A model generated the notes under the pieces. That model saw only the letters and a program-made list of their open reading frames with translations. It searched no databases and was not told the DNA's origin. The translations under genes were made by a program, and so were the position numbers. Source: Haematobia irritans (taxonomy: Eukaryota; Arthropoda; Insecta; Diptera; Muscidae). From it: 64,000 nucleotides of DNA. Below, in pieces: positions 45,101 through 53,433 of the stretch; positions within the stretch are counted from its first letter, which is position 1; every line of letters begins with the position of its first letter. The stretch spans positions 28,303,211 through 28,367,210 of the forward strand of contig NC_134398.1 in NCBI RefSeq assembly GCF_050003625.1. The letters run 5' to 3'.

Positions 45101-48100
45101 ATTGTCAAGGATTCCCAAACTGGGGAAATTACCTTCTATCTGAAAGGAGCTGATGTTGTAATGCAGACGATAGTACAGTACAATGATTGGTTAAGTGAGG
45201 AGTCTGGCAATATGGCCCGAGAAGGTTTGCGTACTCTGGTAGTGGCTAAAAAGGTTTTGACCGAAGAACAATACAACGACTTTGAGACACGTATCAATGC
45301 GGCAGGAAGTAGTAAAATAGACAGAGCGGCAAAAGTGGCTGCAGTTGTAGAATCCCTAGAAAGGGAAATGGAATTACTATGCCTAACAGGTAAGTGAGAA
45401 TCAGTCACTCTTTTGTCCACTTTTAGATTTACTTCTTGGATTTCTTTTCAAAAGGTGTTGAAGATCGTCTTCAGGAAGGCGTTAGACCTACTTTGGAACT
45501 ACTAAGAAATGCTGGAGTTCGTGTGTGGATGTTGACGGGTGATAAATTGGAGACGGCTTGCTGCATTGCCAAGTCTTCCCAATTGATTGGTCGTAATCAG
45601 GGGCTCCATGTTTTAAGACCCGTTAAGACTCGTATCGATGCTCACTTGGAACTAAATCAATTTCGTCGTAAACAAGGTCATGCTCTAGTAATTTCCGGCG
45701 AGTCTTTGGAAGTTTGTCTACAATACTATCGCGTGGAATTCTTAGAATTGGCCACTGCATGTCCTGCAGTGGTCTGCTGTCGTTGCAGTCCCACTCAAAA
45801 AGCTCAGGTAGTGCAATTAATACAAAAACATACAGGAAAACGCACATGTGCTATTGGCGATGGTGGCAATGATGTCAGCATGATACAACAAGCCGATGCT
45901 GGGGTGGGCATAGAAGGACGAGAGGGACGACAAGCTTCCTTGGCCGGAGATTTCAGTTTGCCTCAATTCTCTCACATCGCCAAACTGCTATTGGTCCATG
46001 GTCGTCGTTCATATAAACGCTCTGCTGCCCTCTCCCAATTTGTCATACATCGTGGCTTGATTATCACCACATTACAGGCAGTCTTCTCGGCCGTATTCTA
46101 CTTGAGTTCAGTTGCTTTATATCAAGGTTTCCTTATGGTGGGCTATTCCACACTTTACACCATGTTTCCGGTATTCTCATTGGTCCTCGATCAAGATATA
46201 ACATCGACCACAGCAGTTACATACCCTGAACTCTATAAGGATCTTTCAAAAGGACGAAGTTTAAGTTACAAAACCTTCTTTATTTGGGTGCTGATAAGTA
46301 TATATCAGGGTGGTGTGATTATGTATGGAGCCTTGATATTATTCGAAGATGAATTCATTCACATTGTGGCTATTAGTTTTACTGCATTAATCATGACCGA
46401 ATTGATTATGGTGGCTTTGACAGTGAGGACGTGGCATAGGTAAGAAAATACAACAAGCACGAATTTGCTGAATCTCAGAATGAATACTAAATTGAAAATT
46501 GTTTTTGATTTTTCTTCTTTTCAGGCTAATGGTGCTTGCCGAATTATTCAGTTTAGCTTTATATCTCATATCTCTATTTGTTCTACACGAGTATTTTGGT
46601 AAGTCTTTCCAGATTATTATCCATAGATTTAATATGGGACTTTTAAAATTTTTTGAAAATTGTATTTCTATAGAAAATTTTATCAAAATTCTATTTCTAT
46701 AAAAAAAATTTGTAAAAATTTTATTTCTATAGAAAATTGTTTCAAAAGTTTATTTCTATAGTAAACTTTATGAAAATTTTATTTCTATAAAGAAATTTGT
46801 CAACATTTTATTTTTATAAAAAAAAATTGTTAAAATGTTATTTCTATAGAAAACGTTGACATTATTTTTTTTTTTTGGAAATGTTTGTCAAAATTTTATT
46901 TCTATAGAATATTTTATCAGAAAATTTTGTCAAAATTTTATTTCTATAGAATATTTTATCAAAATTTTATTTCTATAGAAAATTTTGTCAAAATTTTATT
47001 TCTATAGAAAATTTTGTCAAAATTTTATTTCTATAAAAAAAATTTTTCAAAATTTTATTTCTATAGAAAATTTTGTCAAAGGGTTCAAGTGTGGTTTATT
47101 GTTGGGTTTAATGAACTGCCTGAATTTATTCTGATAATTGGTTGATAGTTTTGCTGCAAGTAGAGGATGCTGATGAGGAATGTGGTAATTCCGAAACGTG
47201 CGTCCATCCAACCATCTTGCAGTCAATAGGGCTTTGCCCAAATAAATTTGACAAACTTTCTTTTCCTCTGTTGGTTAAGCTACACTTGTAGTTTAGTCAA
47301 TGTATGGTTTTAAGCTGAAATAAAAAAAAAAACAACAACAAACAAAACGAATGAAAAATTTTATTTCTATAAAAAAAAATTTTCAAAATTTTATTTCTAT
47401 AGAAAATTTTGTCAAAATTTTATTTCTATAGAAAAATTTGTCAAAATTTTATTTCTATAGAAAATTTTGTCAAAATTTTATTTCTATAGAAAATGTTATC
47501 AAAATTTTATTTCTATAGAAAATTTTGTCAAAATTTTATTTCTATAGAAAATTTTGTCAAATTTTTATTTCTATAGAAAATTTTGTCAAAATTTTATTTC
47601 TATAGAAAATTTTGTCAAAATTTTATTTCTATAGAAAATTTTGTCAAAATTTTATTTCTATAGTAAATTTTATGAAAATTTTATTTCTATAAAAAAATTT
47701 TTCAAAATTTTATCTATAAAAAAAAATTTGTCAAAATTTTATTTCTATAGAAAATATAAACAAAATTTTATTTCTATAGAAAACTTTATTTTTTATTAGA
47801 AATGTTTGTCAAAATTTTATTTCTATAGAAAATTTTGTCAAAATTTTATTTCTATAGAAAATTTTGTCAAAATGTTATTTCTATAGAAAATTTTGTCAAC
47901 ATTTTATTTCTATAGAAAATTTTGTCAACATTTTATTTCTATAGAAAATTTTGTCAAAATTTTATTTCTATAGAAAATTTTGTCAAAATTTTATTTCTAT
48001 AGAAAATTTTGTCAAAATGTTATTTCTATAAAAAATTTTGTCAAAATTTTATTTCTATAAAAAATTTTGTCAACATTTTATTTCTATAGAAACTTTGTCA

Positions 48101-51100
48101 AAATTTTATTTCTATAGAAAATTATGTCAAACTTTTATTTCTATAGAAAATTTTGTCAAAATTTTATTTCTATAGAAAATTTTGTCAAAGTTTTATTTCT
48201 ATAGACAATTTTGTCAAAATTTTATTTCTATAGAAAATTATGTCAAAATTTTATTTCTATAAAAAAGGTACCTCTTAATTGGAGAGGAATATATTGCAAA
48301 ATCTATCACACCATCAAGTATTTACCAACCTACCAAACAGTAAAAAGTCTACCATTTTTGGTTGAATTCTACCAACTGTGGCATCCGTAGTGGCAGCATT
48401 TGTCTTATTGACTTTGGAGGGATGGACTTTGGACAAAAGCGTAGCCTACTAACTATTCACTTAAGCTACTATATTGCCACATATCCTGCTCAGATATGTT
48501 TGGTTTGCTGTCTCACTTAACGCTTTTTTAAAGATAAGACTCTTCTCCTTTGTAATGAATTTGTGCTCCGAATTTTCCGGGGAGGTGGTTGACTATAAAA
48601 GTGACTTTGAAAGTTTGGTTTGAGTGAATTTTTAATTAAGCGTAACTTTTTTATAGCCAAGAGCTCTAACGCTGTTTATGATGGAGTATATAAAATGGGC
48701 CAAAAATTTGGGTTATAATAAAATTTCGTAGATGACACCCAAAAAAGTATAGATATTTTTTTCACATTTTTGAGTACAAACAAATTATTGCAGGTGGTGG
48801 GAGTTTGTCATTGCAAGGATGTTAATTTTTTCGGATTCTTGGCGAATATCTTCTTTTAATATTGCCCTCAGATGATCATCGTCGAATTCTGCAGATTGTC
48901 CGCCTCGAAGCATGTCTTCAAGACCAACATTGTCATTGTTGAACTTCGCGAGCTATTTTTGTGCAGTAGACACGTTTAAGACACTTGAGATTTTAAGCAG
49001 CAACATCAAGTTCGGGCCAGGAATGGTCATGATTTATGTAGATGTTCGGTCTGTTGGGTTCTCAAGACACGCGAAGTGATATCTCTTGATGTGAGGAGAA
49101 TAGTCATAGTCCGGGAATTCATATTAAATTGCTGAGTTGATATACGAGAGTTACCTGGAGATGCCAGAACCTAGCTGAGATCTAGCACCGATCTAGTCTC
49201 CCTTGGTACCAGTGTCTCGGTGTCGCTAGCAACATTGTCATTGTTGAACTTTGCGAGCTATTTTTGTGCAGTAGACACGTTTAAGACACTTGAGATTTTA
49301 AGCGTCAACATCAAGTTCGGGCCAGGAATGGTCAAGATTTATGTAGATGTTCGGTCTGTTGGGTTCTCAAGACACACTAAGTGATATCTCTTGATGTGAG
49401 GAGAATATCCATAGTACGGGAAGTCATATTAAATTGCTGAGTTGATATATGAGAGTTATCTGGAGATGCCAGAACGTAGCTGAGATCGCACTGATCTGGT
49501 GTCTCCAGCAGCGTTGCCAATTTAGCTTTTTTCCCGCTAGATTTGGCTTTTTTTGAAGGCGTTTAGCGGGAAAAAAATACATTTAGCTTTTAGCTTTTTT
49601 TCTGGCTTTTTTTCATGACCCTTTTAGCTATTTTTGGCTTTTTTTATTTTCGACATGTTTCTATTGAAATATGGATAAATCGTCGTTTTTATCTAAGCCT
49701 TGCTGCAAGTATAAGGGTTTCCACATATTTCAAAGCACAGTTGAAACATTAATAATGAGTCCAGCCATTATGCGGGCATTTTTGTAGCAAATACACCTTG
49801 TTGTAAAGTTTTTTCATTATATACATAAAAGTTATCGTAAACTTTAAATCTACTATTACCATACAAATTTGTTAGATAAACTGTCAGTAAATTATTGGGA
49901 ATATTATCATTTGACTCGTTTATCCTTTTTATGTTATTATAATATTCTAAAGTTATTACGATATTACTAAATTAAAATAGTAGATGTGAATAGCTTTGTG
50001 CAAAGAAAAATATTGTCATCTCCTTAAAATACGAACGCGAATTTTGGTTATAATAGCATTTGTGAATTTCTTTTATGTTTTCCTTGTCCAAAAGACGATA
50101 AAGTCGTTTTGTCCTTATAATTAAGCGATTCAACTTAAAAATGGGTATGTTTTCATGAAAGAAGGAAGAATTAATGAAATAGTCTTTAAATGTGAGGAGT
50201 TTTTGCATCTTAACCACAAACCAAAATAGCGTTCAAAAATAGAAGATGTTTTTCAACACTTTATTTTAAAAACGTATATATACAATAATTTCTACTTGAA
50301 GTCGAGTCTGAATTTGGAAATTTAAGTTGGCGTTAGCACGTTTTTAAAGCACTTTGATAGGCAATTTGATAGTATTTTCTACAATTTAAATAAAAGTAAT
50401 GTATTTCGAATTTTTCACAATTTCAAATCCAAACTAAAATTTTATTTAAAAAAATGACAAATTTAAAATAACAAGTAAATAAAATAGAGGTGTTGGGAAG
50501 GTAGCTCCCACAAAACGAAGGACTTCCAGTAAAAAATGTATCGAATACGCAAACAGAGCTAATATGCCTTAGATATTGTTACAGTCTCACAGAAGTGGAA
50601 CTAAAATGAAAATAATATGCATTGTAAGTGAAATAAAGCCTTTAAGTTTGTTAAATTTCAATCAAAAATGTGACTTTTGATACAAAAAAAAATTAGCCTT
50701 TTTTCTAGCTATTTTTTAGCTTTTTTAGCTATTTTTTTGGGCAAATCTAGCGGTTTTTGGTGAAACAATTCTGGCAACGCTGGTCTCCAGGTGCCAGCCT
50801 CTCTTTATATTTCCCCCAAGTGGTACCAGCTAATTCCCTTATGATCTTGATTCTACTCCCAAAGTTATTAGCAACAGCATCAGCGTGTTTACCAATGAGG
50901 ACAAGGTTATCCTTCCTCCCATTGCAGCATCGTCGTGGCATAGTTCGGGTTGTGTACCTCCATGCACTTTATCAAGTGCTGTTGGGTATGGAGGTCGCAG
51001 TGTAGCCTCACGGAGAGCATTTTGGACTCATGCTGCAGATGCTGTTCCACTGTCTTAAGAGTGACACCCAGTGGCAATTCGCTATACAGTATTCTGTACA

Positions 51101-53433
51101 GTCTGGAGATTTCTCCATTTGGGTATCGCTTATGCTGGGAGTCTAAACGGGGACCACATAATCGTAAAGGGGACGCCCAGCCCAATTGACTCGTACGACT
51201 TTTGAATTTGAAGGTCTCTTTATATTTCCCCCAAGTGGTATCAGCTGATTCCCTTAGGATCTTGATTCTACTCCCAAAGTTATTAGCAACAGCTTCAGCG
51301 TGTCTACCAATGAGGGCCAGGTTATCAAACGTCACAGCCAAGACCTTGTGGTCTTGTATATGGGAATGTTCGTTTCACGAAAGTGGATATCAAGCTCCAG
51401 GTTCACTTCTTTGATCCACGATGTGAAAATTGTTGCCGTCTATTTAGGAGCAGAAAATTTGAAATTCTTGCTGATAAAGAAATCTCTAAATGCAGGAAGG
51501 TAGTCTTTACTCTTCTCCTTGATGTCTCTACCTGAATTTGGAACTATCATCAGTCATAGGTTATCAAGTGACATCTGATGGTGGAAGAGCAGCTCCTGTC
51601 TCGTAAACGTTAAAAAGGAAGGGAACACTATACCGCCTTGAAGTACGCTTTGTTTATTTCTCTTGGGCGAAGATATCGTTTCTCTAATTCGCAGCCACCG
51701 TGGTGCAATGGTTAGCATGACCGCCTTGCCTACAAAGGGTCGTGGGTCAGGAATGGATTTGAAGAAAATTTTAGCAAAAATCTTCCAAATTAAAAAAAAA
51801 CTTATTTTGAAGTTGTTGATGAAATTGTTGTGGTTAGCATAAAAAAATGTTTTATTCCAAAGAAATGTTTTATTCTGAATTTATAGACAATTTTGTCAAA
51901 AATGTAATTCTATAGAAATTTTTGTCATTTTTTTTTTCTATAGAAAAATTTATCAACATTTTATTTCTATAGAAAATTTTGTCAAAATTTTATTTTTATA
52001 GGAAATTTTGTCAAAATTTTATTGCTATAGAAAATGTTGCCAAATTATATATCTATAGAAGATTTTGTCAAAATTTTATTTCTATAGAAAATTTTGTCAA
52101 CATTTTATTTCTATAGAAAATTTTGTCAAAATTTTATTTCTATAGAAAATTTTGTCAATATTTTATTTCTATGGAATAATTTGTCAAAATTTTATTTCTA
52201 TGGAAAAATTTGTCAAAATTTTATTTCTATGGAAAAATTTGTCAAAATTATATTTCTATAGAAAATTTACGAGCCACCATGGTGCAATGGTTAGCATCCC
52301 CGCCTTGCACACATAGGGACGTGGGTTCAAATCCAGTTTCGACCAAACACCAAAAAGTTTTTCAGCGGTGGATAACATATATAATATAATAATGCTGGTG
52401 ACATTTGTGAGTGTTTCAAAGCTTCTTTAAGTTGTTTCACCGCAATTGAATCGCCGTTCGGACTCAGCTATGAGTGGGAAGTCCCTTGTCATTAAGCTAA
52501 ACATTGAATTGGGTAGCTCTCAGTTATAAAAGAAAAGATCACCACTGTGATAACACAATGGACTGAATAGTCTAAGTGACCTAATCTAATATATCTCTGA
52601 ATCTGAAATTATACAGACATATAGTTTGTCGACCACCTCTTAAAATTATTAAGGAGGGAAGTGTTCATAATACAGTGAAACCTCTGAAACCCACGGTCGC
52701 CTAAATTTTGTCCACCTTTGAGAGGTGTCCAGGTATGAGAGGTCAATTTTAATGTGTTAATATAGCAAATGACCTCAGACAACTGTCCATGTTTGGGAGG
52801 TGACCGGTTTTCAGAGTGTCCAAGTTTGAGAGATTTCACTGTATATCCTTAGAGGGTGGAGTCGTTCACTGTATCAAAAGCATTAGACAAGTCCAGTGCA
52901 ACGAGAATCGACGTTTATGCGACCTCTACTATTAAGTCCCTCTGCAATGTTGGCTGTTAATTCAAATAACGCAGTGGTCGTACACCTGCCCGAGTGAAAA
53001 CCATGCTGACATTCTGCCAATATTAGATGTTCTGTTAAGCAGGGCAGTTAAATAGCTTCCAGAATCTTTGTGACGGGGAAAGAAAAGGGTAATTGGTCGT
53101 TGTAGTCGGTCCTACATACCGAGGTCGGTACAAAAGACCACCTTGTCCATGGATTGCAACGCCCCAATGGAAAATCAAATATGTTTGCAGAAAACAGGAT
53201 TCTATTTTAGCAAACAATTTCTATTATTTTTCAGCCGAAATTCTTATATAAAAAATCGTTTTTAATATATTTGCAAATTTTGTTTTGTTTGCTTTTCAGA
53301 TTGGGAGTTCATTTCCTCCTATGATTTCCTGTGGAAGGTCTCCATAATCACCCTGGTATCCTGTCTACCATTGTATGTTATTAAATTTCTACGCAAAAAA
53401 TGTTCACCGCCTTCGTATTTAAAACTTACATAA
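33045..53433 (+). CDS. ATP9A/B: P4-ATPase, ATP9A/B (Neo1) class lipid flippase, seven exons
   Basis: A phospholipid-translocating P-type ATPase of Golgi/endosomal membranes by family knowledge. Neo1/ATP9 proteins are known to work without a CDC50 partner. Joined exons: 33045-33157, 43288-43793, 43861-44189, 44255-45389, 45455-46439, 46525-46598 and 53300-53433, giving 1091 residues with matching phases and GT-AG introns throughout. Human ATP9A is about 1047 and ATP9B about 1147 residues, so the length fits. Motifs are DGET at 206-209, the phosphorylated D402 in [16 protein letters not shown] near 613, MLTGDK at 720-725 and [11 protein letters not shown] at 830. The C terminus PPSYLKLT resembles vertebrate ATP9. 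The Drosophila counterpart is, I believe, CG31729. Introns 1 and 6 are huge and repeat-filled. Confidence 0.93.
34325..34604 (+). repeat. D-family element, near-complete copy
   Basis: Runs from ACCAAAAAATTTTTTTCTG to TTGAAATTTTTTTCTGTGCAG. The two ends are roughly inverted (CAGAAAAAAATTT). The interior is AATTAATT palindromes with a locally duplicated AATTGATACTATTAATTA. It is non-coding and MITE-like. No target duplication was confirmed. Confidence 0.6.
34669..35692 (-). mobile_element. Himar1-like mariner, copy 2 (right end missing)
   Basis: Starts at a TA (34667-34668) with the intact Himar end ACAGGTTGGCTGATAAGTCC. Matching continues to about 35692 (GGGGCAGAGTCCGGAAACTC) and then changes abruptly into LINE sequence. 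The inner start of the transposase and the right inverted repeat are lost. Confidence 0.88.
34733..35690 (-). pseudogene. Himar-like mariner transposase, broken (copy 2)
   Basis: Minus strand. The recognisable order is [93 protein letters not shown] and EGNYVE with stop at 34733. Lesions are a one-base loss near 35473 after KERV and GAA to TAA at 34976-34978 (KIH-stop-LGFEL). The N-terminal third is absent. The middle, absent in copy 1, is intact here. Confidence 0.88.
35693..37675 (-). pseudogene. LINE remnant with RT and RNase H, LOA/I/R1-like
   Basis: Minus strand from 37670 down to about 35712. In order there is a basic stretch ([15 protein letters not shown]), then RT motifs [32 protein letters not shown], and [40 protein letters not shown] follows, and finally RNase H ([28 protein letters not shown]). 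Frames change near 36890, 36600 and 36330, and the usual catalytic DD segment is not readable. The 5' end is truncated and the 3' end abuts Himar copy 2. It is an old non-LTR insertion lying antisense in the flippase intron. Confidence 0.82.
37868..38727 (-). repeat. 29-bp array, reverse orientation, very homogeneous
   Basis: About 29 units of AAATAAAATTTTGACAAAAT with CTATAG. Neighbouring units are far more alike than in the 24-27 kb array. Some carry AAAATTTCT or AAATCTTCT variants shared by adjacent units, as expected from recent local expansion. Confidence 0.93.
38728..39282 (+). repeat. E-family unit inside the array, ending in a hairpin
   Basis: TTGTTGTTGTTTTTTATTTC then CAGCTTAAAACCATACATTG occurs at about 38728 and again at about 39140, so the period is about 410 bp. 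The second occurrence turns around into its own reverse complement. Both sides continue as reverse 29-bp array. Confidence 0.85.
39104..39282. repeat. 85-bp perfect inverted repeat with 9-nt spacer
   Basis: 39104-39188 and 39198-39282 are exact reverse complements by direct reading, separated by TAGTTTAGT. The left arm includes TTTAAGCATTGTTGTTG and CAGCTTAAAACCATACATTG. The right arm then passes into the 29-bp array through ATGGAAATAAAATTTTGAC. Confidence 0.93.
39283..39887 (-). repeat. 29-bp array, reverse orientation, near-identical units
   Basis: About 21 units with almost no variation (an ACAACATTTTC variant recurs at about 39550 and 39785). It is cut by the LINE that starts at about 39888. 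Confidence 0.93.
39888..41558 (+). mobile_element. 5'-truncated non-LTR retrotransposon, nearly intact RT
   Basis: The RT frame runs plus-strand to a stop at 41322-41324. It holds [50 protein letters not shown] and the catalytic YADD near 40507. The thumb/tail region ends [13 protein letters not shown]. One in-frame TAG at 40863-40865 is the only break seen. The 3' end carries an AAATG tail (about 41537-41558). The element lies inside a 29-bp array, begins mid-protein, and fits target-primed insertion with 5' truncation. The clade is jockey/CR1-like; I cannot be more exact. Confidence 0.85.
41559..41722 (-). repeat. 29-bp array, reverse orientation
   Basis: About five units continuing the array interrupted by the LINE. 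It ends at about 41722. No recognisable feature follows until 42383. Confidence 0.88.
42383..43116 (+). repeat. 29-bp array before flippase exon 2
   Basis: Plus-orientation units ending about 170 bp upstream of the exon 2 acceptor. A TTTCTTCAGAAAATTTT variant occurs at about 42458 and 42602. The orientation is opposite to that of the arrays at 37.9-41.7 kb. Confidence 0.9.
43288..46598 (+). CDS. Flippase exons 2-6 (catalytic block)
   Basis: Exon 2 (43288-43793) has the first membrane segments and the start of the actuator domain, ending inside the Gly codon of DGET. Exon 3 (43861-44189) has ETDWKLRL and the rest of the actuator. Exon 4 (44255-45389) has the phosphorylation site D402 and nucleotide-binding domain, including a Ser-rich loop (about 500-525, [19 protein letters not shown]). 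Exon 5 (45455-46439) has the hinge motifs and membrane segments 5-8. Exon 6 (46525-46598) has most of one further membrane helix. The introns are 67, 65, 65 and 85 bp. Donors are GTAAGT/GTAAGC/GTAAGA and acceptors end CAG, TAG or AAG. Confidence 0.95.
46650..47085 (+). repeat. 29-bp array in flippase intron 6, first part
   Basis: Plus-orientation units starting about 50 bp after the exon 6 donor, moderately diverged, with several AAAAAAA-slipped units. It meets an E unit at 47086. Confidence 0.9.
47086..47350 (-). repeat. E-family unit, reverse orientation
   Basis: GGGTTCAAGTGTGGTTTATT leads to CCATCCAACCATCTTGCAG, CCCAAATAAATTTGAC and TAGTTTAGTCAATGTATGG. It is the reverse of the copy at 38.7 kb, truncated at about 265 bp, and again bounded on both sides by 29-bp units. 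Confidence 0.85.
47355..48390 (+). repeat. 29-bp array with element right border
   Basis: Plus-orientation units to about 48265. The right border follows: GGTACCTCTTAATTGGAGAG, GAATATATTGCAAAATC, CCTACCAAACAGTAAAAAG, and TCTACCATTTTTGG. It is the best-preserved right border in the window and ends near CCAACTGTGGC. Confidence 0.88.
48800..48990 (-). pseudogene. Mariner-type transposase fragment
   Basis: On the minus strand the stretch reads VSTAQK, a stop where the family usually has Trp, then [19 protein letters not shown] and [16 protein letters not shown]. This resembles the KF..GN..LED..R.GRP...DDD.L.AIL segment of mariner N termini. The remainder is unreadable. It is not Himar-like, and family assignment is by motif only. 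Confidence 0.5.
48926..49503 (+). repeat. Two-copy tandem duplication, 305-bp offset
   Basis: AACATTGTCATTGTTGAACT at 48926 recurs at 49231, and the match continues through GGTCTGTTGGGTTCTCAAGA and GATATCTCTTGATGTGAGGA to the CTGATCT region. A few substitutions separate the copies. The first copy overlaps the mariner fragment. Confidence 0.85.
49509..50782. mobile_element. hAT-like element, 1.27 kb, non-autonomous
   Basis: Terminal inverted repeats CAGCGTTGCCA/TGGCAACGCTG and an 8-bp target duplication GTCTCCAG (49501-49508 and 50783-50790), which fits the nTnnnnAn hAT target pattern. Subterminal regions are full of TTTAGCTTTTT and AGCTATTTTT motifs at both ends. An 81-codon minus frame at 49972-50217 has no motif I recognise and may be a transposase relic. 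Confidence 0.88.
50791..51345 (-). pseudogene. LINE pol tail fragment with partial duplication
   Basis: Minus strand. It reads [20 protein letters not shown] then [16 protein letters not shown], and further on [19 protein letters not shown] and [14 protein letters not shown], with a frame slip between. This is the C-terminal part of jockey-like pol proteins (pattern VTFD...SR.K.L..LAG.TWG..KE). The [17 protein letters not shown] block is present twice (about 50800-50935 and 51215-51345). Confidence 0.65.
51691..51765 (+). mobile_element. SINE head, truncated copy
   Basis: The tRNA-like start GCAGCCACCGTGGTGCAATG then GTTAGCATGACCGCC corresponds to the first 75 bp of the SINE at 52271. The B box is damaged (GTGGGTCAGGAATGG). 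The copy breaks off before the body. Confidence 0.7.
51768..52270 (+). repeat. 29-bp array with partial left border
   Basis: GAAAATTTTAGCAAAAATC, AACTTATTTTGAAG at 51768-51815 matches the inner left border at 740-790. Units follow from about 51880 to 52268, several with TTTCTATGGAAAAATTTGTC in a row. The SINE follows immediately. Confidence 0.8.
52271..52600 (+). mobile_element. tRNA-derived SINE
   Basis: The head GAGCCACCATGGTGCAATGG then TTAGCAT is an A-box-like RNA polymerase III promoter, and GGTTCAAATCC at 52324-52334 is a good B box. The body has CACCAAAAAGTTTTTCAGCG, GCCGTTCGGACTC, and GTCCCTTGTCATTAAGC. The 3' end is ACAATGGACTGAATAGTC then AAGTGACCTAATCT. I know this arrangement as a common SINE of calyptrate flies. 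It is sense-oriented in the flippase intron. Confidence 0.82.
53300..53433 (+). CDS. Flippase exon 7 (last coding exon)
   Basis: Follows the acceptor TTTGCTTTTCAG. The first two bases complete Asp1048 with the G left by exon 6. The 43 codons then read [14 protein letters not shown], a last helix [12 protein letters not shown] and a basic tail ending SPPSYLKLT before TAA at 53431-53433. The tail is strikingly like the C terminus of vertebrate ATP9 proteins, which anchors the far end of a 6.7-kb intron. Confidence 0.93.

Larger units (their letters stand above)
51560..53085 (-). pseudogene. More of the same antisense LINE, in pieces
   Basis: On the minus strand, 53085-52850 reads like [20 protein letters not shown], the start of the RT palm. 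51660-51560 reads [17 protein letters not shown], the (V)PQGG motif region. Their order relative to the tail at 50791-51345 is that of one element. It was later split by a SINE, a 29-bp array and a non-LINE stretch (51690-52840). Stops and frame changes are frequent. Confidence 0.55.
46599..53299 (+). other. Flippase intron 6, 6.7 kb, repeat-filled
   Basis: Donor GTAAGT at 46599 and acceptor TTTGCTTTTCAG at 53288-53299. It holds two 29-bp arrays with an E unit between them, a right border, a mariner fragment with a tandem duplication, a hAT element, pieces of one antisense LINE, two SINE copies and another array. Confidence 0.9.

Noticed and set aside
51691..51765. Possible tRNA genes at 51691 and 52271
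   Set aside because: Heads keep A and B boxes but lack a complete cloverleaf and continue into a SINE body, so they are SINE heads.
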